Below are positions 52,489-60,884 of a stretch of 64,000 nucleotides of DNA, one piece after another; within the stretch, counting starts at the first letter, position 1; the number at the start of each line of letters is the position of its first letter. The DNA lies in assembly GCA_964634465.1 (NCBI GenBank), contig CAZWLY010000006.1, positions 169,563 through 233,562 on the forward strand, in the 5' to 3' direction. The notes below the pieces were generated by a model, which was not told where the DNA came from, searched no databases, and was given only the letters and a program-made list of their open reading frames with translations. A program made the position numbers and the translations under genes. This DNA comes from CAZWLY01 sp964634465. GTDB taxonomy: Bacteria; Desulfobacterota; Desulfarculia; G963662305.

Positions 52489-53651
52489 GAATCGGGACGG
52501 CCGTGTTGACCGCCTTGATCTCGCTTTCCCTGGTCGCGGCCGGCCCCTCCCTGGCCCCAGCCGAATCGAAGTCGTCGCCCCCGGCCGAAACCAAACCCGC
52601 CCCGGCCTTCAAGTTCCCCACCTTCACCTTCCCGGACCGGCTGACCCTCTGCGGCGAACGAGTCCCCCTGGAGAACTTCCGGGTCTGGGAGATGATGGAC
52701 CGCGAGTTCCAGATCAACGTCTACGACATCGCCCAGGTGATCATGTGGGCCAAGCGGGCCAAACGCTGGTTCCCGTTCATCGAGAAAGCCCTGGCCAAAG
52801 CCGGGATGCCCGACGACCTCAAGTACCTGGCCGTGGCCGAATCGGCCCTCAAGGTCTGGGCCTTTTCGCCGGCCGGAGCGGCCGGGCCGTGGCAATTCAT
52901 CCGCTCCACCGGCCGGCGCTACGGACTCAGGCGCAACAGCCACTACGACGACCGCCTCGACTTCGAGCGGGCCACCGAGGCGGCCCTGCGCTACCTCAAA
53001 GACCTCCACGACACGTTCGGATCGTGGACCTTGGCCATGGCCGCCTACAACTGCGGCGAGGAGCGGCTCCAGAAGGAGATCAGGGAACAAAAGATCAGCG
53101 ACTATTACCTGCTCAACCTGCCCCTGGAGACCGAGCGCTACGTGTTTCGGATTCTGACGGCCAAGGTGATCCTGAGCGACCCGGAACGCTACGGCTACGA
53201 CTTCTCCAAGATCAAGCTCTACGATCCCATTCCCACGGCCACGGTGACCATCCGCTCCAAGCGGCCGATCCATATCCGCCACATCGCCACGGCCGCGGGC
53301 ACCTACTTCAAGGAAATCAAGGAACTCAACCCCGGCCTCCGGGGTTACTACGTGCCGCCCGGCATCCACCACCTCAGCGTCCCGGCCGACGGAGCCCGGG
53401 GGTTCGAGCAGCGCTTGGCCGAGCTGCTGGGCAAAGTCAAAAAGGCGCGCCGGGCCAAGTTCAAACGGAAGCCGAGCAGCCTGGCCAAGGCGACGAGACC
53501 CAAGCCGATCCGCGGCCGGACCTACGTGGTCAAAAAGGGCGACACCCTCTCCACCGTGGCCGCGCGACTGAACGTCACCGTCAGCCACCTGAAACGGGTC
53601 AACAAACTGCGATCGAACGTCATCAAGATCGGCCAGCGGCTGGCCTACTGA
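52485..53651 (+). CDS. MltD-like lytic transglycosylase with LysM
   Basis: A 388-residue envelope enzyme that cleaves peptidoglycan. Signal peptide about 1-26, a Pro/Ala/Lys linker, then an SLT domain (about 90-250). The catalytic Glu is in YLAVAESALKVWAFSP, followed by GAAGPWQFIRSTGRRYGL and LAMAAYNCGEERL. A C-terminal LysM (YVVKKGDTLSTVAARLNVTV, NKLRSNVIKIGQRL) binds glycan. No lipobox is evident, unlike E. coli MltD, so it is probably periplasmic. Translationally coupled to thiL. Confidence 0.9.
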   Translation: MRIGTAVLTALISLSLVAAGPSLAPAESKSSPPAETKPAPAFKFPTFTFPDRLTLCGERVPLENFRVWEMMDREFQINVYDIAQVIMWAKRAKRWFPFIEKALAKAGMPDDLKYLAVAESALKVWAFSPAGAAGPWQFIRSTGRRYGLRRNSHYDDRLDFERATEAALRYLKDLHDTFGSWTLAMAAYNCGEERLQKEIREQKISDYYLLNLPLETERYVFRILTAKVILSDPERYGYDFSKIKLYDPIPTATVTIRSKRPIHIRHIATAAGTYFKEIKELNPGLRGYYVPPGIHHLSVPADGARGFEQRLAELLGKVKKARRAKFKRKPSSLAKATRPKPIRGRTYVVKKGDTLSTVAARLNVTVSHLKRVNKLRSNVIKIGQRLAY

Positions 53652-53768
53652 CGCCGCCTCGGTCGATCGTCCTGAAACACCTCTGAATTCCTCCTTACCT
53701 CGACTGCACCTCCCGCCCCTGGGAACGGGTTTTTCAGCCGCTCAAGGTGCAACCGAAGACAGAAAAAC

Positions 53769-53797
53769 TTGACACATGGAAAACAATTGGGTTACAG
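53769..53797 (+). promoter_or_regulatory. promoter of the XRE-cupin regulator gene
   Basis: Perfect TTGACA at 53769-53774, a 17-base spacer and TTACAG at 53792-53797, 72 bases before ATG 53870. It lies in a locally AT-rich stretch. Confidence 0.55.
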
Positions 53798-53816
53798 GTC
53801 AATATTAACCATTGAC
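53798..53816. promoter_or_regulatory. candidate XRE operator just downstream of the -10
   Basis: GTCAAT-N7-ATTGAC, perfect 6-base arms with a 7-base spacer, beginning directly after the -10 hexamer. Binding would block promoter clearance; this placement suits autoregulation. Confidence 0.55.
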
Positions 53817-53869
53817 TAATATTTGCCAAGCAGCCGGGTCGGGTATCGACCGGCCGGAAAGACAGCCGC

Positions 53870-54412
53870 ATGAACCTGGGAACACTGATTCGCCGCCACC
53901 GGAAGGATAAAGGGCTCACCTTGAGGGCCGTGGCCGAGAAGACCGGCGTCTCGGAAGGGTTTCTGAGTCAGGTCGAAAACAACGTCAAGTCGCCTTCGGT
54001 GGACACCCTCATCAACATCTGCCAGGCCCTCGAGGTCAACGTCGGCGACGTCCTGAACCAGGCCTCGAACCACCAGCGGCTGTTCCTGGTCCGGCGCAAG
54101 GAGTGGGACGAGGTGGACCTGCCCCACACCGGGTTCGCCACCCGGCGCTTCTGCCCGCCGGAGGAGCGGACGGTCATCGACAGCGCCGTCTTGTTCATCG
54201 AACCCGGACGCTCCATCCCGGTGCGAAAGGACGTCAAAAACGGCCAGGAGATCGTCTGCGTCCTGAAGGGCTCGCTGGAGCTGGTCCACCCCGAGCGGAC
54301 CGTCACCCTGACCGAAGGCGATACGGTCCACATCTGGTCCGAGCCGGAAGGGCAGCGCATCACCTCTCAAGGTGACGAGCTGGCCGTGGTCCTGTGGGTC
54401 GGGACCCTTTGA
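53870..54412 (+). CDS. XRE family regulator with cupin domain
   Basis: A 180-residue transcription factor. HTH about residues 3-60: LIRRHRKDKGLTLRAVAEK, TGVSEGFLSQVENNVKSPS. Cupin about 100-180: VKNGQEIVCVLKGSLELVHP and LTEGDTVHIWSEPEGQRI. Regulators of this plan sense a small ligand in the cupin and often control nearby catabolic genes. It precedes the thiolase-like/DUF35 pair by 92 bases on the same strand and is the likely local regulator. Confidence 0.88.
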   Translation: MNLGTLIRRHRKDKGLTLRAVAEKTGVSEGFLSQVENNVKSPSVDTLINICQALEVNVGDVLNQASNHQRLFLVRRKEWDEVDLPHTGFATRRFCPPEERTVIDSAVLFIEPGRSIPVRKDVKNGQEIVCVLKGSLELVHPERTVTLTEGDTVHIWSEPEGQRITSQGDELAVVLWVGTL

Positions 54413-54504
54413 TCCGTGGGGAAAAACGGACGCCGGGCCCATCGCCCGTCCGTCCGAAACGATCGGTCAACCGAAAACCCTAGCCGAAGAAAGGATGGAT
54501 AGCT

Positions 54505-55941
54505 ATGATTACCTTCAGTGATCGCCAGCTGAAGACGCCCAAGTTGTTGCGCCCGGTCTACCTGGTTACGGCCGGGCAGAGCAAGTTCGACCGGGCCATC
54601 CCCGAGAAGCGAACCGAAGAACTGTGTATCGACGCCTTGACCATGGCCGCCCGGCTGATCAACAAGACGCCGGCCGAGTTGAAGAAATACGTCCACACCG
54701 CCTACTACGGCCACTTTGCCGACCACTTCGGCGACCAGCTCCTGGGCGAAGCGGTCATCCACGACCGGCTGGGCTTGGACCCCCTGGGCAACATCGGCAT
54801 CAAGACCGGCGGGGCGACCGGCGGCTCGACCCTGTGGGAGGCGGTCAAGGCGGTCGCCTCGGGCTACAGCGACTGCGTCCTGGCCATGGGCTGGGAGCGA
54901 ATGGACGAGGTGCCGACCGACGAGGGCAACAACTACATCTCCTGCGCCGCCGACAAGGACTGGGAGACGCCGCTGGGCCACATCTACACCGGCTACTACG
55001 CGGTCATGGCCCAGCGATACTGGCAGATCTTCGGCAAGGAGGAGGAGAGCTTCCGGCGGACCATGGCCGAGATTTCGGTCAAGCACCACGAGTACGCCCG
55101 CCACAACCCCTTCGCCCAGGCGCCGATGAAGATCACCGTCGATGACGTCCTGACCTCGCCGGTGGTGGCCTATCCCTTGAGGGCCCTGGACTGCTGCCTG
55201 ATGTCCGTCGGGGCGGCCTGCGCCATCATCTGCGACGAGGACACGGCCCTGGAGCTGACCAAGGACGCGCCCCACAAGCCGCTTCGGATCTGGGTCGCGG
55301 CCGGGTCGCACACGCTGCGGGTGGCCGATCGGCGGAACATGGAGATTCCGCTCCTGCCCCACGAGACGCCGGAGATGTACGCCGATTTGGGCGAGCGCTT
55401 CCCTGGCGGCGACCGCTATCCCGGCTTCACCGGATTCCTGGCCACCCGGATGGCCTGCTACTACGGCTACCGCATGGCCGGCATCCAGAACCCGCTGGAA
55501 GACTTCGACGTGGCCGAGCTTCACGACGCCTTCACCATCTCCGACATCCAGTCTTACGAGGACGTCGGTTTCAGGCCCTACGGCTACGGCCGGGACTACG
55601 TGGAAAGTGGCGACTGCTACCACACCAATCCCAAGACGGGCCAGCCGGGCAAACTGCCCTCGAACATCTCCGGCGGGTTGATCGGCTGCATGCACGCCGT
55701 GGGCGCAACCGGGATCATGCAGACCTTCGAGTGCGCCCTCCACATCTGGGACCGCTGGGCCGAGCTGCACGGCGACCCCAAGATCTGGGAAGAGTTCAAC
55801 CGCGTCAAGCCCGATGACTGGAAGGACCTGACGGTCAAGGGCGCCAAGCGAGCCCTGGCCATCAGCCACGCCGGCGTGGGCTCCCACGTGACGGCGACGA
55901 TCCTCATGGATCCGGATCACCTCTTGAAAGAGGACGCCTAA
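54505..55941 (+). CDS. thiolase-superfamily protein lacking the usual nucleophilic Cys
   Basis: A 478-residue thiolase-fold protein. Late motifs are present: VAELHDAFTISDIQSYEDVG (where thiolases have the general-base His/Cys region) and SNISGGLIGCMHAVGATGIMQ. The early site that carries the nucleophile (NxCASG-like in degradative thiolases) reads IKTGGATGGSTLWEAV, with Gly where Cys is expected. Such Cys-less SCP2-type members paired with DUF35 proteins include retro-aldolases (Ltp2/ChsH2-type). Alternatively it is a divergent acyl-CoA thiolase like BbsB. The DUF35 partner follows after 20 bases. Catalysis is inferred only. Confidence 0.8.
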   Translation: MITFSDRQLKTPKLLRPVYLVTAGQSKFDRAIPEKRTEELCIDALTMAARLINKTPAELKKYVHTAYYGHFADHFGDQLLGEAVIHDRLGLDPLGNIGIKTGGATGGSTLWEAVKAVASGYSDCVLAMGWERMDEVPTDEGNNYISCAADKDWETPLGHIYTGYYAVMAQRYWQIFGKEEESFRRTMAEISVKHHEYARHNPFAQAPMKITVDDVLTSPVVAYPLRALDCCLMSVGAACAIICDEDTALELTKDAPHKPLRIWVAAGSHTLRVADRRNMEIPLLPHETPEMYADLGERFPGGDRYPGFTGFLATRMACYYGYRMAGIQNPLEDFDVAELHDAFTISDIQSYEDVGFRPYGYGRDYVESGDCYHTNPKTGQPGKLPSNISGGLIGCMHAVGATGIMQTFECALHIWDRWAELHGDPKIWEEFNRVKPDDWKDLTVKGAKRALAISHAGVGSHVTATILMDPDHLLKEDA

Positions 55942-55961
55942 AGAGAGCGGGGAGAGAGACG

Positions 55962-56555
55962 ATGAGCATCTTCGGAACGGTAACCGTCAAGAACGGTCAG
56001 TACAAGATCAAAGGCGATTTCCACCACGTCACCCCGAACACGCCGATCAGAAACGCCGACGAGGGCTGGCGTCTGATGGGGGTGACCAATCCGCGGGAGA
56101 TCATCCACATCCACATGTACGGCGGCGAGGCGCCCTTCTTCGAGGGCTTGGCCGAGGGCAAGATCCACGGCACCCGCTGCGACAACCCGGACTGCGAGTT
56201 CACGGGCAGCGTCTACCTGCCGTTCAGGATCCACTGCCCCGACTGCCTGGGGAAGAACACGATCATCGACTTGACCGAGGTGGCCAAGAGGACGGCGACG
56301 ATCCACTCGTTCATGATCTGCGAGCGAAGCGGCGCCTTCAACACCCTGGATAAGCCGATCAAGTTCATCAACATCGAGTTCGAGGGGGTGGACACCATCC
56401 TGATGAGCTACCTGGTGGTCGACGACCCCCATATCGGGATGCGGGTGACGCCCATCTTCAGAACCCTGGATCCGACCTACACCATCACCGACCTAGCCTG
56501 GGTGCCCGAGGGGACCAAGGAAGAAGACCTGCCGATGGGATACACCTTCGGCTGA
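55962..56555 (+). CDS. Zn-ribbon OB-fold (DUF35) partner of the thiolase-like protein
   Basis: A 197-residue DUF35-type protein. The zinc ribbon is CDNPDCEFTG with IHCPDCLGKNTI (two Cys pairs). The OB-fold follows: TEVAKRTATIHSFMICE, FINIEFEGVDTILMSYLVV and VTPIFRTLDP. DUF35 proteins form tight complexes with thiolase-fold enzymes and help position acyl-CoA; examples are archaeal HMG-CoA-pathway thiolase, BbsA/BbsB and Ltp2/ChsH2. The N-terminal 60 residues (including HHVTPNTPIRNADEGWR) are longer than in minimal DUF35 proteins. Confidence 0.87.
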   Translation: MSIFGTVTVKNGQYKIKGDFHHVTPNTPIRNADEGWRLMGVTNPREIIHIHMYGGEAPFFEGLAEGKIHGTRCDNPDCEFTGSVYLPFRIHCPDCLGKNTIIDLTEVAKRTATIHSFMICERSGAFNTLDKPIKFINIEFEGVDTILMSYLVVDDPHIGMRVTPIFRTLDPTYTITDLAWVPEGTKEEDLPMGYTFG

Positions 56556-56584
56556 TCGGCCAAGGCGAAACCGGACGCAACCAA

Positions 56585-56616
56585 GCGCCCTCGGGCCCGA
56601 AAGGGTCCGGGGGCGC
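56585..56616 (+). terminator. GAAA-tetraloop hairpin after the thiolase/DUF35 pair
   Basis: GCGCCC-T-CGG-G-CCC pairs with GGG-T-CCG-G-GGGCGC around a GAAA loop, interrupted only by small mismatches, 30 bases after the DUF35 stop. No T-run follows, so it may be a factor-assisted terminator or 3' stabiliser. Confidence 0.6.
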
Positions 56617-56814
56617 AATCGCCTCCAGACCGCGGCGGGCCGACCCGAGCGGCGATCACTCCCGCCATCTCCGGGTTGGAACGCTCCGGCGACAAAGCGC
56701 GCCCCGGCCGGGCCGAATCGACCGCCCCTCGCCGCCGCAGCGCCGCCTTTTCCAGTTTTTCCTCTTTCCGTTCAGCCGGTTATCCAAAACCTGCCTCGGG
56801 CGGGCAGCTTTTAC

Positions 56815-56843
56815 TTGACAAACGTTTGTTTAAAGTGTACTCA
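56815..56843 (+). promoter_or_regulatory. tetR-RND cassette promoter
   Basis: Perfect TTGACA at 56815-56820, a 17-base spacer and TACTCA at 56838-56843. Operator copy 1 begins inside the -35 hexamer. Confidence 0.6.
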
Positions 56844-56867
56844 AACATCAGACAAACGATTGTTTAA
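56818..56867. promoter_or_regulatory. two TetR operator copies
   Basis: Copy 1 (56818-56833) reads ACAAACGTTTGTTTAA and contains the perfect 12-base palindrome ACAAACGTTTGT. Copy 2 (56852-56867) differs by one base (GATTG for GTTTG). They start 34 bases apart, bracketing the -10 region of the promoter. This is a classic autorepression layout. Confidence 0.82.
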
Positions 56868-56898
56868 CCCCAACCGAGGCCCGCGAAGGAGAAAGGCC

Positions 56899-57585
56899 AT
56901 GACCACGGGCGCGACCGTCACCGAGACGAGATCGACGGAAGCCAAGCAACGCATCTTCGAGACGGCCACCCGGCTCTTCGCCCGCCAGGGTTTCGGGGCG
57001 ACGGGGGTCCGACAGATCGCCAAGGAGGCCGAGGTCAACCTGGCCATGATCAACTACTTCTATGGCTCCAAGGCCGGTCTTTTGAAGGCCATCCTGGGCG
57101 AGTTCTACGACGGCCTGATCGCCCTCCTGGAAGCCGTCGTCTACCAAGAACGTCCGTCCGAGGAAAGGCTGCGTCAATTCATCTGGAGGGTGACCGGGTA
57201 CTTCAGGGCCAACGCCGACGCCGCCATCATCGCCTTGACCGAGATTCCCAAGGACACCACCGAAATCGTCGACTTCAAGGCCGGCAAACTCCAGAAGCTC
57301 TTTCCCCTGGTCGGCCAAAAGGTGTTGGCCCCGCTGGCCGAGAAATACGGCCGGACCTTGCCCTTGCCCGTCATCGGGCCGATGATGACCTTCGCCATCG
57401 CCTCCCATTTCATAATCAAGCCGATGATCGAACGCCTGGGTCTCATCGAGCTGGACGAAGACTTCTACCGAACCTATCCCGACTACGTGGCCAACATCGC
57501 CCTGTTCGGCCTGACCGGGGTGAAAAAATGGCGTTTCGCCGAACAGAGCACGACCGACCACGACGCAGGAGAGAGCGATGGCTGA
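56899..57585 (+). CDS. TetR/AcrR family regulator of the RND cassette
   Basis: A 228-residue TetR protein. HTH about 18-62: AKQRIFETATRLFARQGFGA, VRQIAKEAEVNLAMINYFYG, KAGLLKAILGEFY. The ligand domain is of the longer class, with a late PMMTFAIASHFIIKP helix. ATG 56899 is preceded by AAGGAGAAAGG; an in-frame codon at 56815 lies inside the promoter. It overlaps the RND gene by eight bases, so regulator and transporter are on one transcript. It probably binds the paired sites at 56818 and 56852. Confidence 0.9.
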   Translation: MTTGATVTETRSTEAKQRIFETATRLFARQGFGATGVRQIAKEAEVNLAMINYFYGSKAGLLKAILGEFYDGLIALLEAVVYQERPSEERLRQFIWRVTGYFRANADAAIIALTEIPKDTTEIVDFKAGKLQKLFPLVGQKVLAPLAEKYGRTLPLPVIGPMMTFAIASHFIIKPMIERLGLIELDEDFYRTYPDYVANIALFGLTGVKKWRFAEQSTTDHDAGESDG

Positions 57586-60001
57586 TATCAAGGAGCGGAT
57601 CGAAATCTGGTTCGAGGGCTTCGCCCGGCTGATCTATCGCCGCCGCTGGCTGACCATGGTAATCATGGCCGCCTTGATCGCCGCCCTGTCCAGCGGCATC
57701 CCCGGGCTGACCATAGACACCTCCACCGAGGGTTTCCTCCACGAAGACGACCCGGCCCTCAAGACCTACTACGAGTTCAGGGACCGCTTCGGCCGGGACG
57801 ACGTGATCATCGTCGCCGTGGAGGCCAAGGACCTTTTCAGCCAGACGGCGCTCAAGAAGCTCAAGGCCCTCCACAAAGACCTGGAGGACAACGTCCCCAA
57901 CCTCGACGAGATCACCTCCCTCATCAACGTCCGCAACACCCGGGGCGAGGCCGACCGGTTGGTGGTCGAGGACCTTCTGGAAAAATGGCCCCGGAGCGAG
58001 GCCGAACTGGCCGTCCTCAAAGAACGGGTCCTGACCAATCCGCTCTACCTGAATCAGTTCATCTCCCAGGACGGCAGGTTCACCGCCATCATCCTGGAGA
58101 TCGACGCCTACTCCAACCAGGGCCGAAGCGACGACCTCATGGCCGGCCTGGACGAAACGGGCGAGGGGGAAGAGACGGCCGGGGAGCCGGTTCCCTTGAC
58201 CGACGAAGAGAGCCGGGCCACCGTGGCTGCGGTCAGGTCCATCGTGGCCAAGTATCGGGCCGACGACTTCAATATCTGGGTGGCCGGCTCACCGGTGGTG
58301 ACCGCCGAGATCAAGCGCTCGATGATAAGGGACATGGGGCTGTTCATGCGGCTGGCCGTGATTGTGATCGGGCTGTGCCTCTTTCTCACCTTCCGGCGGG
58401 TGAGCGGCGTCCTCTTCCCGCTCATCATCGTCGCCCTGGCCCTGACCTCCACCGTGGGCCTGATGGGCCGGCTGGGCGTGGCCATCAAATCCCCGACCAT
58501 GGTCCTGCCCTCGTTCATCCTGGCCGTGGGCGTGGGCGCGGCGGTCCACATCCTGGCCCTGTTCTACCAGGCCCTACAAAAAAACGGCGGTCGCCAGGAA
58601 GAGGCCATCGTCGAGGCGTTGGGCCACTCCGGCCTGGCCGTGGTCATGACCTCGCTGACCACCGCCGCCGGCCTGGCCTCGTTCTCCACGGCCGAGGTGG
58701 CGCCCATCGCCGACCTGGGCGTCTTCGCCAGCCTGGGAGTGTTGCTGGCCCTGGTCTACACCCTGGTCCTCCTGCCGGCGCTCCTGGCCATCTTCCCGAT
58801 CAAGCCCAAACGGGTCAAACCCGGCCGGAGCCACGACGCACTCTTCGATAGGATACTCGACCGCATCACCGACTTCTCGACCGGCCACGCCAAGGCGATC
58901 GTCGCCGTCAGCGCCGTCGTCATCGTTCTCTCCATCATCGGCGCGGCCCAAAACAAGTTCTCCCACGACGCGCTGAAATGGCTGCCCGAGGACATGCCGG
59001 CCAGACGGGCCACGGTCAAGATCGACGACAAGTTGCGGGGCAGCATCGTCGCCGAGATCGTCGTCGATACCGGCAAGGAAAACGGCCTCTACGACCCAAT
59101 CGTCCTGAAGAAACTGGACAAGTTGGCCCAGGACCTGGCCGGACTCGAGCAGGGCGAGATATTCGTGGGCAAGGCCTGGTCCATCGCCGACATGCTCAAG
59201 GAGATCCACCAGGCCTTAAACGAGAACCGGCCCGAGTTCTACGCCATTCCGGACAACGCCGCCCTCATCCCTCAGGAGTTCCTCCTCTTCGAGAACTCCG
59301 GCTCCGACGACCTGGAGAAAGTGACCGACTCCCAGTTCAGGCTGGCCCGGTTCACGGTCAAGTTCCCCTGGACGGACGTGATGGTGGCGGTACCGTTCTT
59401 GAACGAAATCGAGGCCCGCTTCCAGGCCGAGCTGGGCGACAGGGCCGAGATCACCATCACCGGAATCATGGTCATCATGGCCCGAACGCTCGGGGCGGCC
59501 ATCCACTCGGCGGCCAAGAGCTACATCATCGCCTTCGTGGTCATCACGCTGATGATGATTCTCTTGATCGGCCGGCTGAAGCTGGGCCTGATCGCCATGC
59601 TGCCCAACCTGGCCCCGATCCTGATGACCATCGCCCTGATGGGCTGGTTCAAATTCCCCTTCGACATGTTCACCATGCTGGTCGGCTCGATCGCCATCGG
59701 TCTGGCCGTGGACGACACGGTCCACTTCATGCATAATTTCAGGCGCTACTTCGCCGAGACGGGCGACGCGGTGGAGTCGATCCGGCGGACGCTGCACACC
59801 GCCGGCCGGGCGATGCTGGTCACCAGCGTGGTGTTGGCCACGGGCTTCTTCATCTTCATGTTCGCCTCGATGAACAACGTCTTCTACTTCGGACTTCTGA
59901 CCGGCACGGCGGTGTTGCTGGCCCTGCTGGCCGACTTCATCATGGCCCCGGCGCTGATGGTCCTTTTCAAACCTGACGGCCGACCGGCGGCCAAGAAATA
60001 G
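57578..60001 (+). CDS. RND/MMPL-type exporter
   Basis: An 807-residue transporter of the RND superfamily (MMPL/HpnN-like, monocomponent). TM1 is near 22-45, a first periplasmic domain about 50-240, and a bundle TM2-6 about 250-415 (MRLAVIVIGLCLFLTFRRVS, LPSFILAVGVGAAVHILALF). TM7 is near 435-455. A second periplasmic domain follows, then TM8-12 (SYIIAFVVITLMMILLIGRL, SIAIGLAVDDTVHFMHNF). The Asp pair in VDDTVHF fits the proton relay seen in the second half of MMPL proteins. Such pumps move lipids or hydrophobic compounds. No membrane-fusion gene is present. Confidence 0.9.
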   Translation: MADIKERIEIWFEGFARLIYRRRWLTMVIMAALIAALSSGIPGLTIDTSTEGFLHEDDPALKTYYEFRDRFGRDDVIIVAVEAKDLFSQTALKKLKALHKDLEDNVPNLDEITSLINVRNTRGEADRLVVEDLLEKWPRSEAELAVLKERVLTNPLYLNQFISQDGRFTAIILEIDAYSNQGRSDDLMAGLDETGEGEETAGEPVPLTDEESRATVAAVRSIVAKYRADDFNIWVAGSPVVTAEIKRSMIRDMGLFMRLAVIVIGLCLFLTFRRVSGVLFPLIIVALALTSTVGLMGRLGVAIKSPTMVLPSFILAVGVGAAVHILALFYQALQKNGGRQEEAIVEALGHSGLAVVMTSLTTAAGLASFSTAEVAPIADLGVFASLGVLLALVYTLVLLPALLAIFPIKPKRVKPGRSHDALFDRILDRITDFSTGHAKAIVAVSAVVIVLSIIGAAQNKFSHDALKWLPEDMPARRATVKIDDKLRGSIVAEIVVDTGKENGLYDPIVLKKLDKLAQDLAGLEQGEIFVGKAWSIADMLKEIHQALNENRPEFYAIPDNAALIPQEFLLFENSGSDDLEKVTDSQFRLARFTVKFPWTDVMVAVPFLNEIEARFQAELGDRAEITITGIMVIMARTLGAAIHSAAKSYIIAFVVITLMMILLIGRLKLGLIAMLPNLAPILMTIALMGWFKFPFDMFTMLVGSIAIGLAVDDTVHFMHNFRRYFAETGDAVESIRRTLHTAGRAMLVTSVVLATGFFIFMFASMNNVFYFGLLTGTAVLLALLADFIMAPALMVLFKPDGRPAAKK

Positions 60002-60037
60002 ACGCCGCCCAACCAAGGGACTCAAGGAGGATTTGAG

Positions 60038-60865
60038 ATGGCAAGCATGAGAACCCTCGGCCTCGTCGCAGCGATCGTTTTGGCGACGGCGTTTCTGACG
60101 GCCGGCCCGGCTCCGGCCGCCGACGATCCCCAGGCCCGGGCGGTCATGGAGAAGGTGGACGCCCGGGACGACGGCGACAACGCCACCTCGGACATGGAGA
60201 TGATCCTCATCGACAAGAACGGCCGGAAGCGAGTCCGCAAGATCGCCTCCTTCTCCAAGGATTTCGGCCCGGACACCTACAAGCTGATGTTCTTCCTGAG
60301 CCCGGCCGACGTCAAGGACACCGGCTTCCTGACCTACGACTACAGGGACCCGGACCGGGACGACGACCAGTGGCTCTACATGCCGGAACTGAGGAAGACC
60401 AAGCGCATCGCTTCCAGCGACAAGTCGGGCTCTTTCATGGGCTCGGACTTCTCCTACGCCGACATGACCAAGCGCAGCCTCGAGGAGTGGGACTACGAGT
60501 TCTACCGGCCCGAGAAGGACCACGTCATGGCCGGCCACCCGGTCTGGATCATCATCGCCACCCCGCGCACGGAAAAGGTGGTCGATCGTTACGGCTACAC
60601 CAAGACGCTCCTGGTGATCAGGAAGGACAACTACGTGGTCATCATGGCCAAGAACTGGGTCAAAGAGGGCGGCAAGACCAAATTCATGACCGTCACCAAA
60701 CTGGATCGCATCGACGGCATCTGGGTGCCCCTGGAGATGAAGATGGTGACCAAGAAGGGCAAGCGGACGCTCCACACCACCATCCTCCGCCAGCACAACG
60801 TCAAGTTCAACCAGAACCTGGACGACAAGCTGTTCACCGTCCGGCGTCTGGAAAAAGGACTCTGA
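60038..60865 (+). CDS. outer-membrane lipoprotein-sorting (LolA-like, COG2834) protein
   Basis: A 275-residue exported protein with signal peptide about 1-27 (LVAAIVLATAFLTAGPAPA-ADD). The mature part starts with the family helix QARAVMEKVDARDDGDNATS and contains YMPELRKTKRIASSDKSGSF and DFSYADMTKRSLEEWDY. Such proteins have a LolA/LolB-like half-barrel and are regularly encoded between an MMPL-type pump and an outer-membrane protein, as here. They probably ferry the hydrophobic cargo through the periplasm. GGAGG precedes ATG 60038. Confidence 0.88.
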   Translation: MASMRTLGLVAAIVLATAFLTAGPAPAADDPQARAVMEKVDARDDGDNATSDMEMILIDKNGRKRVRKIASFSKDFGPDTYKLMFFLSPADVKDTGFLTYDYRDPDRDDDQWLYMPELRKTKRIASSDKSGSFMGSDFSYADMTKRSLEEWDYEFYRPEKDHVMAGHPVWIIIATPRTEKVVDRYGYTKTLLVIRKDNYVVIMAKNWVKEGGKTKFMTVTKLDRIDGIWVPLEMKMVTKKGKRTLHTTILRQHNVKFNQNLDDKLFTVRRLEKGL

Positions 60866-60884
60866 TCGACCGAGGAGGGCCGCC

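Larger units (their letters stand above)
56617..56898. other. non-coding region before the second tetR
   Basis: With the hairpin before it, this makes about 340 bases without a gene. The first 190 bases are GC-rich with nothing recognisable. From about 56805 the sequence is AT-rich and contains the tetR promoter with two operator copies. Confidence 0.6.
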
